Origin: Bacteroidia bacterium
GTDB taxonomy: Bacteria; Bacteroidota; Bacteroidia; J057
Length of the DNA stretch: 64,000 nucleotides
Assembly (NCBI GenBank): GCA_041391665.1
Contig: JAWKNO010000001.1
Coordinates: forward strand, 496,001-560,000
Direction: 5' to 3'
Shown here in pieces: positions 16,840 through 25,515 of this stretch. Under the pieces are notes generated by a model. That model made no database searches and was not told the DNA's origin. It saw nothing but the letters and a program-made list of their open reading frames with translations. A program made the translations under genes and the position numbers. Each line of letters begins with the position of its first letter. Position 1 is the stretch's first letter.

Positions 16840-18171
16840 TTAAGATCCTGCCTTGTCTTTGATGTTCAGGTTGTACCAGTCGATCTGACGGGAGAGGTAC
16901 ATGACGATTCCGAGAATAATGAATATCCCGATACTGCCGATCAGTAAAGCCAGGTCCTGAAGTTGGATAACAACAAAGATAAACGAATATAAAATCAGCA
17001 AAATACCGCTTATCAATCCGGTCAGTCTTCCTGATTTCAGAATGGCTTTGACATATCCGGCGATGAGCAGTAACGTAGCCGTGGCCGAAATTATAAATGC
17101 CAGATTAAAAGGGATATGCTCAGAAATGGAAAGCAGCAACACAAAAAATACCACAAGGGCGATTCCCACAAGAATATACTGCACCGGGTGAATGAATATT
17201 CTGTTTAATACTTCAATAAAGAAAAAAGCAAGAAAAGTAAACCCGATAAACAGAATCGCATAACGAACCGACCTGTATGACTTCTGGTAATTATCGACCG
17301 GCAGTAACAGGTTGATTCCGAAAGATGATTCTGCAAGGGCATAACCACCGCTTCCTTTCCAGATCTGCGGGTAGTTTCGGTTGAGATGCAGCACGTTCCA
17401 GTGTGCCGTAAATCCGGTATCGCTGACCGTGCGGGTATCAGGTAAAAATGCTCCGTTAAAGCTGGGGTTTTGCCAGGAAGAATGGATGGTAACGGAAGTC
17501 GTTTTTCCGACAGGAGTAAAGTACAAAAGCTGACTTCCTTTGAGGTTTAGGTCAAAGCTAAAGGCATAGGTCGTGGTTTTGTCGGGCCCAATGTTTACCG
17601 GGGCATTTATGCCGCTGGTTACCACCTGGTTTGAGATCACGCCGGGGTTAAATGAAGACTGCCCGCCATTCCACGTCAGACTTATCTGCTCCTCAATCCC
17701 TCTGAGATCGTTGATGCCGGTGGTGAGACGTGCTTTATCAAACTGAATCGTATTTTCGGGAATGTCCAGTTCTGCCAGATCTTCCATGGTAAACTTCCCG
17801 CTCACATGGATGACCGAATTGTAAACCACAATTTCGTAAATGCCTCTGTTTCTTTTTTCGGGTTGGATTTGCCCTGAAATCGTCAGCTCTTCAGGCAGAA
17901 TATGTATAAAGTCTTTTACCTGAAGAATTTTTTCTGTTGAATCTTTTGAGACGTATTCTTTCAGGTATTTGACATAGGGTATAGAAACAAAAGGGCCGGA
18001 GAGGGTCTGCTCATAAGCCCATTTGGCGCTGACTTCACTGATCGCCTGATTTTGTGTGTTTTCTCTTTCATAAATCAGTTCCCGGATCAAAGTCGCCGGA
18101 ATCAGCAACAACATGCCGATTCCGGTGATGATGAATATCTTGAGGTAGATATTGGTCTTAAGCGGTTGCAT
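16840..18171 (-). CDS. creD: CreD-family inner-membrane protein
   Basis: This protein of about 443 residues from ATG 18171 (MQPLKTNIYLKI) belongs to the CreD (cell envelope integrity / inner membrane protein) family. An N-terminal membrane helix (about 10-30) is followed by a large periplasmic beta domain (about 45-300) and a C-terminal block of five to six helices. The family motif LIPATLIRELIYERENTQ lies near the first helix. The longer frame upstream of 18171 adds 14 residues with no membrane signal and abuts the YHYH stop, so I rejected it. In enterics CreD responds to the CreBC system, but no creBC genes are visible here. Confidence 0.88.
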   Translation of the reverse strand: MQPLKTNIYLKIFIITGIGMLLLIPATLIRELIYERENTQNQAISEVSAKWAYEQTLSGPFVSIPYVKYLKEYVSKDSTEKILQVKDFIHILPEELTISGQIQPEKRNRGIYEIVVYNSVIHVSGKFTMEDLAELDIPENTIQFDKARLTTGINDLRGIEEQISLTWNGGQSSFNPGVISNQVVTSGINAPVNIGPDKTTTYAFSFDLNLKGSQLLYFTPVGKTTSVTIHSSWQNPSFNGAFLPDTRTVSDTGFTAHWNVLHLNRNYPQIWKGSGGYALAESSFGINLLLPVDNYQKSYRSVRYAILFIGFTFLAFFFIEVLNRIFIHPVQYILVGIALVVFFVLLLSISEHIPFNLAFIISATATLLLIAGYVKAILKSGRLTGLISGILLILYSFIFVVIQLQDLALLIGSIGIFIILGIVMYLSRQIDWYNLNIKDKAGS

Positions 18172-18213
18172 AGTTTTTTTTGCCAAGAACCGCTTTCCTG
18201 ACAAAAAACACAA

Positions 18214-19587
18214 CTACAATTTATTGACAATCACTTTTTGGGTGGTTTTGTGTTTACCGCCAGTGATGACTATCATATATACCCCTTCGCGCACCGCCTG
18301 TACATCAAAATATCCAATGGTGCTTCCCTGATTGATAGCCGATGTGGCAATTCGTCTGCCTGAAAGGTCAATCAGTTCAACCTGTAAGTTTTCGTTGACC
18401 ACTTTCCCCAACTGTATGGCAATCAGGTCAGAGGCGGGATTCGGGAAAATGGAAATATTGAGATCGTTAAATTCTGCATCTGATATTCCTGTTGTACCCG
18501 TATAAACAGTTGTTGTTTCGTTTACTGAGGTTACAGAACGATTGGCCGAGACTCCGTAAAACGTAGGCCCAACGACATAGGGGTAAGCAGAATTCCAGTT
18601 TGAGTCAATAGTTGCGAAATAGGCGTAAGTTCCGTTTGGATATTCTGGTGTGATGCAAAATCTGCCATTGTGTTCGTCCAGGTAATCCTCTTCTCCGGGA
18701 TGAATGATGAATTCATAGTCTTCCCTGAAATACCCGAGGTAATAGTTTGCACTTACATCGGGGCCATCTGCTACGTCAGTACCATCGGCCCACGTTGTGC
18801 GGGTGGTGATATTTCTCAATTCGTAACCAGATTTGATTCGGGTAATACCGCCTGTGCCATCTGCATTTTTGTAGCCATAAGCTCCATAAATCGGGAAACC
18901 ATCATAGGCAAATCCGATCAGCGGTGAGTGTTTGGTACTGTCCAGCACGTAAAGGCCATCTGCATCGTACAGGTTACAGATCGTAGAGACGACCTGAAGG
19001 TCAAGGTTAAAAGCAGAAGGATTTTGGTGGTGGTGGTAGTTGCCATTGGCTGGGTGCCCTTTTGAGCAGTCAAAACCAGGTTTTTCTGCGGGTACGGCAT
19101 CTCTGCTCCAGGGTGTACTGGCCATCGGGCCGCCGGGGCAGGGAGGATTGCCGGGGCCTCCGCAAAGCGTATTGGTGTTGGTATTCCATCCCACCCCGTC
19201 GCGAAAGTCAAACAGTGCCACACCGTTGATGAAAACGCCGATATTTCCGCCATTGGTGGCAGTAGGCGTTCCTGTATTTTCCTGCGGATGTAGCGGTATC
19301 CTGAAAATCGAATTCTGATTGGTTGCCTGCGAAGGGTTTCCATCTAAAAATGGCCCGGTCGGATATGCGGGAATTCCGGTTGCGGTTACATAGACATAAT
19401 CCGCAGAATACTCCACTTTCTGGCAGTTGACCAGGATATTGTTTCCAATGGCGGTAGGGTTTCCCGACATATAATAGCTACCGGTTACCGTAGTGTTTTG
19501 TAGCCAGGAAGTGATAGCCGGGCTGAGCTGGGCCTGGCCCGATAATGCATAAATCAATAAGCCTGTAAGCAAAAATGTTCTTCTCAT
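18214..19587 (-). CDS. Secreted YHYH-domain protein with T9SS C-terminal sorting tail
   Basis: This 457-residue protein has a signal peptide (cleavage near LSGQAQ) and a central YHYH domain (about 110-330), named for the His-rich motif seen here as GNYHHHQNPSA. More His/Asp-rich segments follow (HPGEEDYLDEHNGRF). The last 80 residues form a T9SS sorting domain: NDLNISIFPNPASDL, VELIDLSGRRI, GVYMIVITGG, ending QKVIVNKL. It would cross the outer membrane and be attached or released at the surface. The YHYH family has no assigned reaction; its His clusters suggest metal binding. It is 28 bases behind the MbnH-like peroxidase, so it is probably co-transcribed with mbnP-mbnH. Confidence 0.85.
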   Translation of the reverse strand: MRRTFLLTGLLIYALSGQAQLSPAITSWLQNTTVTGSYYMSGNPTAIGNNILVNCQKVEYSADYVYVTATGIPAYPTGPFLDGNPSQATNQNSIFRIPLHPQENTGTPTATNGGNIGVFINGVALFDFRDGVGWNTNTNTLCGGPGNPPCPGGPMASTPWSRDAVPAEKPGFDCSKGHPANGNYHHHQNPSAFNLDLQVVSTICNLYDADGLYVLDSTKHSPLIGFAYDGFPIYGAYGYKNADGTGGITRIKSGYELRNITTRTTWADGTDVADGPDVSANYYLGYFREDYEFIIHPGEEDYLDEHNGRFCITPEYPNGTYAYFATIDSNWNSAYPYVVGPTFYGVSANRSVTSVNETTTVYTGTTGISDAEFNDLNISIFPNPASDLIAIQLGKVVNENLQVELIDLSGRRIATSAINQGSTIGYFDVQAVREGVYMIVITGGKHKTTQKVIVNKL

Positions 19588-19615
19588 ATTTGATGATTAT
19601 TTTCCCGTTTAGATG

Positions 19616-20659
19616 TCATGGCTTGGACAAACCTTCGCTAGGGAGTAAAATTTCTTTTGGAAACTGATGTGTGGGGTTAAATATAAAATTGGGGTCGTTG
19701 AGTGTAAGCAAAAACGCGATGATATCGGTTTTTTCGTCGGAAGTAAGGCGAATGGGTGTTTGAAGTTCATCTGCCAGCGTTTCACTTTCCTGTATTCCCC
19801 GGGTATAATGATTGATAACTTCGCTGAGTTTCCTAAACCGGCCATCGTGCATGTAGGGATAAGTATAACTCAGGTTCCGGAGGGAAGGGATTTTAAATTT
19901 CAGACTATCGGCGGATAGATGGGTGATCTGCCATTTTCCGAAATCATTTAATGTCGTGTCCACCGGAAGGCCATTATTGGCAAAATCAAAGTTTGAAAAT
20001 AGCGGCTCATGGTGGCAGGAATTGCAATTTTTCTGAAACAGGGTATATCCATTTTCTTCCTGTGGGGTGAAATTTGTTTTTCCTTTTTTCACCTCATCGT
20101 ACTTCGACCCGGCAGAAACCAGCGTCAGTTGAAATTGCGCGAGCGCTTTGAGTATATGTTCGCCCGTAATCAGGCTGTCTTGAAATGCCCGGTAAAACAT
20201 CGCGGGGTACCGGTCTGTGTGCTGAAGTTTGCTGACCAGATGGGCGATATTTTCACCCATTTCTTTGGGGTGACTGATCGGGGCGAGGGCCTGCATATCG
20301 AGGTGATTGATGGCACCATCCCACATAAAAGATTTGTGCCAGGCAAGATTAAATAGTGGCGGTGCATTTCGGGTGCCGATCTGGTCATCGATGCCGTGAC
20401 TCAGGTCGTGGTCGGTATGGGCAAATCCATTGTAAGGCGAATGACAGGAAGCGCAGGAGATCGTGCCGTCTCCCGATAAGAGCGGATCGTAGAATAACAC
20501 TCTGCCCAGTTCGGTTTTCTCTGCCGAAAGCGGATTGTTACGGAAATCGTAAGCAGGCGCAGGAAAGTAGCCGGGGTATTGGAGTTGATACCAGGTTTTG
20601 GCGGCAAAAGCCAGACAAAGCAGGGTAGGGAGGAGCAGGAAAAAGAGGCGGGTTTTCAT
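19616..20659 (-). CDS. Di-haem cytochrome-c peroxidase / MauG family (MbnH-like)
   Basis: This 347-residue periplasmic protein has an N-terminal signal/anchor helix and two c-type haem motifs, CASCH (Cys69, Cys72, His73) and CNSCH (Cys212, Cys215, His216). It fits the bacterial di-haem peroxidase/MauG family, with the conserved GRVLFYDPLLSGDGTISC opening and a PSLRN...PYMHDGRF segment near 265-285. Its start overlaps the stop of the MbnP gene by four bases (ATGA). In characterised pairs MbnH oxidises a Trp of MbnP to kynurenine, so protein modification rather than H2O2 detoxification is the better guess here. Confidence 0.9.
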   Translation of the reverse strand: MKTRLFFLLLPTLLCLAFAAKTWYQLQYPGYFPAPAYDFRNNPLSAEKTELGRVLFYDPLLSGDGTISCASCHSPYNGFAHTDHDLSHGIDDQIGTRNAPPLFNLAWHKSFMWDGAINHLDMQALAPISHPKEMGENIAHLVSKLQHTDRYPAMFYRAFQDSLITGEHILKALAQFQLTLVSAGSKYDEVKKGKTNFTPQEENGYTLFQKNCNSCHHEPLFSNFDFANNGLPVDTTLNDFGKWQITHLSADSLKFKIPSLRNLSYTYPYMHDGRFRKLSEVINHYTRGIQESETLADELQTPIRLTSDEKTDIIAFLLTLNDPNFIFNPTHQFPKEILLPSEGLSKP

Positions 20660-21342
20660 TTTGCGACGGAGAAAAGGGATGCGAATAGTTGTGCGAGAGA
20701 AACGGCCTGGTTGCCCGGACTCATGACCTGATAGGTTTCTGCGATATTTATCTGTGAGAAAAATGAATCAATGGAAACCTTGATGACCAGATCCCCGGAG
20801 ACGGGCGCAGGCAAATCGACGATTTGGCAGGAAGGGAAAGGCGCCTCATATCCGCCGATATGAAACATGAAATAATGATTTCTCGCCGGGCATACATTGC
20901 TCACACCTTCCAGTTTTAGGTTGATATACCCACTTTGCCAGGTCCAGTACATGCCATTGGTTGGATCGAGGTCGCCGCCGAATGCGCCGGAGACATTGGT
21001 GAGACTGTCTGTGCCGAGGGTAAACACTATCCGGTTGAATTTTCCGGAAGCACCCTTTGGCAGGGCAAAGTGTAGTGATTCGGGATTTTCTGCATCGATG
21101 AGTATGTGTTGTTTCTCAAGCGAAGCAACTTGTTTGTTATCCTGAAAAAACTGAATGTGTGAGATATAAAATTTTACAACTTCCAGCCTTATACTATCAC
21201 CTGTTGCGGGCGAATAGAAGTTTTTTCCGATTTCGACAGGCTGGCCGTTGAAAGTAAGGTTAAATCGAATGTTTCCATTTTTTGGCTGTGCATGGAGGTA
21301 AATGGAGAGAAGCAGAGAGGCGGTAAAAAGAAAAAATTTCAT
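20656..21342 (-). CDS. MbnP-family copper-associated periplasmic protein
   Basis: This protein of 228 residues from ATG 21342 (MKFFLFTASL) has a clear signal peptide cleaved near YLHAQ. The longer frame adds 16 charged residues before the signal and is unlikely. The MbnP-like beta domain covers nearly the whole mature protein. Its signatures are RLEVVKFYISHIQFF, FTLGTDSLTNVSGAFGGDLDPTNGMYW and FMFHIGGYEAPFPSC. Two Trp residues sit together at 133 and 135 in YWTWQSGYINLKLEG, the region that in studied MbnP carries the Trp converted to kynurenine by MbnH. Coupling to the MbnH-like gene by a four-base overlap supports the pairing. Copper handling is inferred from the family. Confidence 0.85.
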   Translation of the reverse strand: MKFFLFTASLLLSIYLHAQPKNGNIRFNLTFNGQPVEIGKNFYSPATGDSIRLEVVKFYISHIQFFQDNKQVASLEKQHILIDAENPESLHFALPKGASGKFNRIVFTLGTDSLTNVSGAFGGDLDPTNGMYWTWQSGYINLKLEGVSNVCPARNHYFMFHIGGYEAPFPSCQIVDLPAPVSGDLVIKVSIDSFFSQINIAETYQVMSPGNQAVSLAQLFASLFSVAK

Positions 21343-21416
21343 CCCGATAAGGTTATGGTTTCGAACATCTTTTAGACGTCGTAGATACAAAAAACCTTCG
21401 GTGCGTACACTTTTTC

Positions 21417-21878
21417 TTACATTCTTATTACATAATCCCTCATGTTGTAAGATGTATGATGAGATGGGTCTGTGGTAGAGATAGCTTTTTCCAATGTTTT
21501 TTTTAGGGAATGGAAATCATTGGGCTTGACAACATATCTGTTTGCCCCCAGTCGAAATGTTTCTTCAAAGTCTATTTTATAGGATGAGGTAGAGTAAATG
21601 ACAATCGCAATGGTATCAAATTTTTTAATGTTTCTTATTTCTGTCAGACATTCTATCCCACTTTTCCCCGGCATATTCAGGTCAAGAAAAATAAAATGAG
21701 GCATAACAGCATCTTTTTTTTGGAGATACTCCATTAATTCTTCCCCACTATCAAGTATTTGAATGACAGTATTTATTTGTAATTCGCTTATAGCTTCTTT
21801 AAAAAGAAGCTGGTCTCCTTTGTCATCGTCAGCAAGAAGGATCTTTAGACGTCGGTTAGTTTTTATATTAAATGATGG
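21417..21878 (-). CDS. Response regulator (single receiver domain) without a standard start codon
   Basis: This is a CheY-like receiver. The acidic pocket ILLADDDKGDQ, the phospho-acceptor Asp in FIFLDLNMPGKSG, the switch Ser/Thr in VIYSTSS and the Lys in YVVKPNDF are all encoded without interruption. The first ATG (21734) comes after the acidic pocket and would give a broken fold. Reading upstream, the frame stays open through 48 more codons back to the stop codon of the histidine kinase (21879-21881), with no ATG, GTG or TTG among them. The best remaining candidate is ATA at 21866. The kinase stop is exactly in frame with this receiver. Possible readings are non-standard initiation, stop readthrough giving a hybrid kinase, or a nonsense change splitting a hybrid kinase. 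Confidence 0.75.
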   Translation of the reverse strand, partial: PSFNIKTNRRLKILLADDDKGDQLLFKEAISELQINTVIQILDSGEELMEYLQKKDAVMPHFIFLDLNMPGKSGIECLTEIRNIKKFDTIAIVIYSTSSYKIDFEETFRLGANRYVVKPNDFHSLKKTLEKAISTTDPSHHTSYNMRDYVIRM

Positions 21879-24800
21879 TTAGCTTGTTGGAATAAAAATA
21901 TCAAACGTTGCTCCTATGTTTAGCTTACCTGTGGCAGTTATAACTCCATTGTGGTTTTCCACAATTTTTTTCACTATGGCAAGGCCAATGCCTGTACCAG
22001 CATATTGTTCTTTGTTGTGAAGTTTTTGAAATACTTCGAAGATCTTTTCGCTGAATTCTTTTTTAAAACCGATGCCATTGTCTGAAATGGAGATATGGCA
22101 GTAGGTTTTCTCAGTGAAAAGTTTCACGTTTTTTACTTTACCACCTTTAACTATTCTGCTATTGATGATGATGTGTGGGGGAAGGTCGGGTTTTGAAAAT
22201 TTGAGTGCATTGCCGACGATATTATGCATGATCTGGCGGAACTGAAATCCAATGATGTTTAACGTATCGAGTTTGCCGACTTCAAAAGTTGCTTGTTTTT
22301 CTTCAATGATATCTTTGAATGTGGCTTTTACTTCTTCAATGATGAGGTTAAGGTCCGTGATTTCAAATTTTCTTTCAGAGATGTTCAGCCTGGAAAAGGA
22401 GAGTAAATCTTCTATAAGTGTTTGCATTTGGCTGGCGGCATCCTGTACAAACTGAAAATAGATTTTTCCATGATCGGATAAGTTTTGGCTTTCTTTTTCA
22501 AGTATTCTGCCTGTGAAGGTTTGGATTTTCCGCAGCGGTTCTTTCATGTCATGACTGGAAACATAGGCAAATGCCTCCAGCTCTTTGTTCATTTTTACCA
22601 GATCTACATTCTTGGCCAGGAGCGCTTCATTGGCATCCCGCAATTCTAGCGTTCGTTGTCGTATTTTATCTTCCAGCTCTTTGGTATGCACTTCCTGAAA
22701 TTTGCTTTCTTTCAGTTGTTGTTGTTTCTTTTCGGTAATATCTTCGATTGAGAGTAAAATAAGGGTCTCGGAGTTGTGTTTGTTTACTACTTCACGGGCA
22801 TTCAGCAGCATAACCATTGCGCCGATATTGGGGAACGTGTGCGATACTTCAAAATCATTAATAACTGATTTTTCGGGCAGAATTTTTTCAAGGAGGGTTC
22901 TCAATAGGGGGATATCCCATTGTTTGTTGCCCAGGTGATAAATCAGTACACCTTCGGTTTCCTGTCTGGTTACCCGAAAAGTTTTATAAAAAGAGGTATT
23001 CGCCGTTTTTATTCTCAGATTTTTATCCAGGACAAGGAGCGACTCGCGAATGTTTTCTACGATGGATTGGGCATAATTTTTCTCTGTATCTAATTGCCCA
23101 TTTAATACGAGTATTTCCTGGTTGACAACTGTCAGCTCTTCATTGGTACTTTGCAGTTCTTCTTTACTGGTTTCCAGTTCTTCATTCAAGCTTTGCAATT
23201 CTTCGTTGCCACTCAGTAGCTCTTCATTGGCGCTTTGCAGTTCTTCGTTGACAGCTTCCTGGTCTTCGGTAATGCCGCGCATATCTTCACGTATTTGTGC
23301 AAGTTCCTGCTCCAATTGTCGTATGCGTGTTTCCTGAATATTTTTTTCTGATGTCCCCGCAGCTTTCTTTTTGATTTTCGGAGGTGTGCTTTTATCAGTT
23401 AATTCATAATCGTGAAACAGAATGAGATAATACGGGTCAAGTGTATTTTGCAGCGGTATGGCTTCAATGGAAATATTGTGTATCATGCCATGTACTTCTA
23501 CAGGGATATTTTCTTTTTTAACCTGGGCATTCCCCTTTTTTACTTTATTTATAATATTTCGCAGTTCAAAAGATAATCCCTTTTTTGCCATCACCAGAAG
23601 GTTATGACTGGGTTTGCCTGATGCCTGTTCTAAATAATTGCTGGTGCTGCCACGAAACTGTACAATATCAAGTCCTTCATTGACGACCACACCTGGCGGT
23701 GTGTATTTGCTAAGTATAATGTCGTCAGCCATTTTTTGAAAGTCGGAACGCATAGTTTCTTTTTTTTGCACGAGTGGCAGGTTGCTAATATTATGCTCAG
23801 TTTTTGTACTTAATACCTGCATAAACTTACCCGGCACATCTTTTCGGATATATATCTTGTCATTTTTGACGGAAGGTGTAAATAGGTCGGGAACCCCGCT
23901 CGTCGTTTCTGATTTGCCCAGCAATAAAACTCCTCTGGGGTTTAGTGCATAGTGAAAAGTTGTCAGCACCTTTTTTTGCAAATAGGGCTCCATATAAATC
24001 AGAACATTGCGACAGCTGATTAAATTCATTTTTCCAAAAGGCGGGTCTTTCAGAAAATTGTGGTTGGCAAATACACACATGTCTCTGATCTTCTTGTTTA
24101 TCAGGTATGTATTGTTTGTTTTTGTAAAAAAATTCTGAATACGTTGTGAAGTTAATCCGGCCAGTTCTATTTTGTCGTAAATACCGGCTCTTGCTTTTGA
24201 TATAGCCGATTCGCTCAAATCTGTGGCAAATATTTGTACACTTCTTTCGGGGCGGTTGGAAGTATGTTTCTCCCAAAACTCCGCAAAACATATAGCAATA
24301 GAGTAGGCTTCTTCGCCAGTGCTGCATCCCGCTACCCATATCCGAATCGTCTCGTTGAGGGGTTGATTGTTTACGATAGTCGGAATAATGGTTTCAGATA
24401 GGTTATCAAAAGTTTTAGGGTCGCGGAAGAATGAGGTTACCTGAATCAGCAGGTCCTGGTATAAAATATCCTGCTCCTGCGGATTCTCTCTCAAATAGGT
24501 GAGGTATTCGGACGGCGATTTCGTTTTGGCAATAGCGATTCTGCGGAGTACTCTTCTGCGGATCGTAGTTTGTTTGTAATAGGTGAAATCTGTTCCCTTC
24601 CGAATGCGCAACACAGTATTAATCTGCCGGAAGGCTTCCTCGTTTTCTAATGGCAGTTTTTGTTCAACATCAAGCGGCGTGTTCAGGACGTTTGTTAATT
24701 CCAGTAATTTTTTCGGAATTTCATCGGGCCGAAGAATAAAGTCAACCACTCCTGCCTCTACGGCGCTATTAGGCATGCCATCAAAAGCTGCGGATTCTTC

Positions 24801-25307
24801 ATCCTGTGCAATAGTGATTCCCCCATGATCTTTGATTGCCTTCAGGCCCAGTGTACCATCAGAGGCTGTCCCTGAGAGTACCACGCCAATTGCACGTGAC
24901 TGATAGACCTCTGCCAGCGATGTGAAAAAGATGTCAATAGGAAGGTTCTGCTTGTATTTGGTTTTTGAAGGCCGGGGGGCGATTCTCAATACGCCATTGG
25001 ATGCCACCAATATTTTGTTCCTTGGGATAACATAGATCGCATTTGGCTCTACCTTAATCTCATCTGTTATTTCCATAACAGGAACAAGCGTGACCTTTCG
25101 AAGGATATCCGTTAGTAAACTTTCATGTTCGGGATCCAGATGCTGCACAAGTACATATGCCATTCCGGAATCTTCGGGAATCGCCTGAAGGAACTGTTTG
25201 AATGCATCCAACCCACCTGCCGAGGCACCAATTCCTACAACCGGGAACAAGTTCTCCGATTTGGGTAAGTCTTGCGACTTATTTTTCTGGGGTGTGCCTG
25301 ATTTCAT
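21879..25307 (-). CDS. CheB-CheR-PAS-histidine kinase fusion protein
   Basis: This 1142-residue cytosolic signalling protein has, in order, a CheB methylesterase domain (about 20-200; GIGASAGG with Ser29, His56 in VQHLDPEH, Asp150 in GTASDG) and a CheR methyltransferase domain (about 220-490; RRRVLRRI, WVAGCSTGEEAYSIA). A long Glu-rich coiled coil (about 660-740; repeated NEELQS), a PAS domain (about 745-860), HisKA with phospho-His919 in SSHDMKEPLRK, and HATPase_c (NIVGNALKFS, SDNGIGF, GTGIGLAIVKK) follow. There is no receiver in the main frame, but one follows immediately behind the stop codon in the same frame. No chemoreceptors or flagellar genes are nearby, so it likely uses CheB/CheR-like modules outside classical chemotaxis. 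Confidence 0.95.
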   Translation of the reverse strand: MKSGTPQKNKSQDLPKSENLFPVVGIGASAGGLDAFKQFLQAIPEDSGMAYVLVQHLDPEHESLLTDILRKVTLVPVMEITDEIKVEPNAIYVIPRNKILVASNGVLRIAPRPSKTKYKQNLPIDIFFTSLAEVYQSRAIGVVLSGTASDGTLGLKAIKDHGGITIAQDEESAAFDGMPNSAVEAGVVDFILRPDEIPKKLLELTNVLNTPLDVEQKLPLENEEAFRQINTVLRIRKGTDFTYYKQTTIRRRVLRRIAIAKTKSPSEYLTYLRENPQEQDILYQDLLIQVTSFFRDPKTFDNLSETIIPTIVNNQPLNETIRIWVAGCSTGEEAYSIAICFAEFWEKHTSNRPERSVQIFATDLSESAISKARAGIYDKIELAGLTSQRIQNFFTKTNNTYLINKKIRDMCVFANHNFLKDPPFGKMNLISCRNVLIYMEPYLQKKVLTTFHYALNPRGVLLLGKSETTSGVPDLFTPSVKNDKIYIRKDVPGKFMQVLSTKTEHNISNLPLVQKKETMRSDFQKMADDIILSKYTPPGVVVNEGLDIVQFRGSTSNYLEQASGKPSHNLLVMAKKGLSFELRNIINKVKKGNAQVKKENIPVEVHGMIHNISIEAIPLQNTLDPYYLILFHDYELTDKSTPPKIKKKAAGTSEKNIQETRIRQLEQELAQIREDMRGITEDQEAVNEELQSANEELLSGNEELQSLNEELETSKEELQSTNEELTVVNQEILVLNGQLDTEKNYAQSIVENIRESLLVLDKNLRIKTANTSFYKTFRVTRQETEGVLIYHLGNKQWDIPLLRTLLEKILPEKSVINDFEVSHTFPNIGAMVMLLNAREVVNKHNSETLILLSIEDITEKKQQQLKESKFQEVHTKELEDKIRQRTLELRDANEALLAKNVDLVKMNKELEAFAYVSSHDMKEPLRKIQTFTGRILEKESQNLSDHGKIYFQFVQDAASQMQTLIEDLLSFSRLNISERKFEITDLNLIIEEVKATFKDIIEEKQATFEVGKLDTLNIIGFQFRQIMHNIVGNALKFSKPDLPPHIIINSRIVKGGKVKNVKLFTEKTYCHISISDNGIGFKKEFSEKIFEVFQKLHNKEQYAGTGIGLAIVKKIVENHNGVITATGKLNIGATFDIFIPTS

Positions 25308-25515
25308 GGAGCGATGGAATTAAGTTGCCAGCAAGCTTAACTAATATTTGTATTCTGTTCGCTCGTACGGGGAGAGGCAGAAAAGTATCTAAATCCTGAA
25401 AGAGTAATCTACATAGTAAAACCCAAGTTTACAACTTTCTTGCCCCTTATGTTCAGGCTATTTACCTTGCACGCGGTTTGGGCCATTTACCCATACTTTC
25501 ATTATCTGCCTTACA

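Noticed and set aside
16840..18213. Longer creD start abutting the YHYH stop
   Set aside because: The extra 14 residues precede the first membrane helix without adding a signal, and ATG 18171 matches the usual N-terminus of the family.
21879..25307. Chemotaxis operon
   Set aside because: CheB and CheR domains are fused to a kinase, but no CheA, CheW, receptor or motility gene is present in the window.
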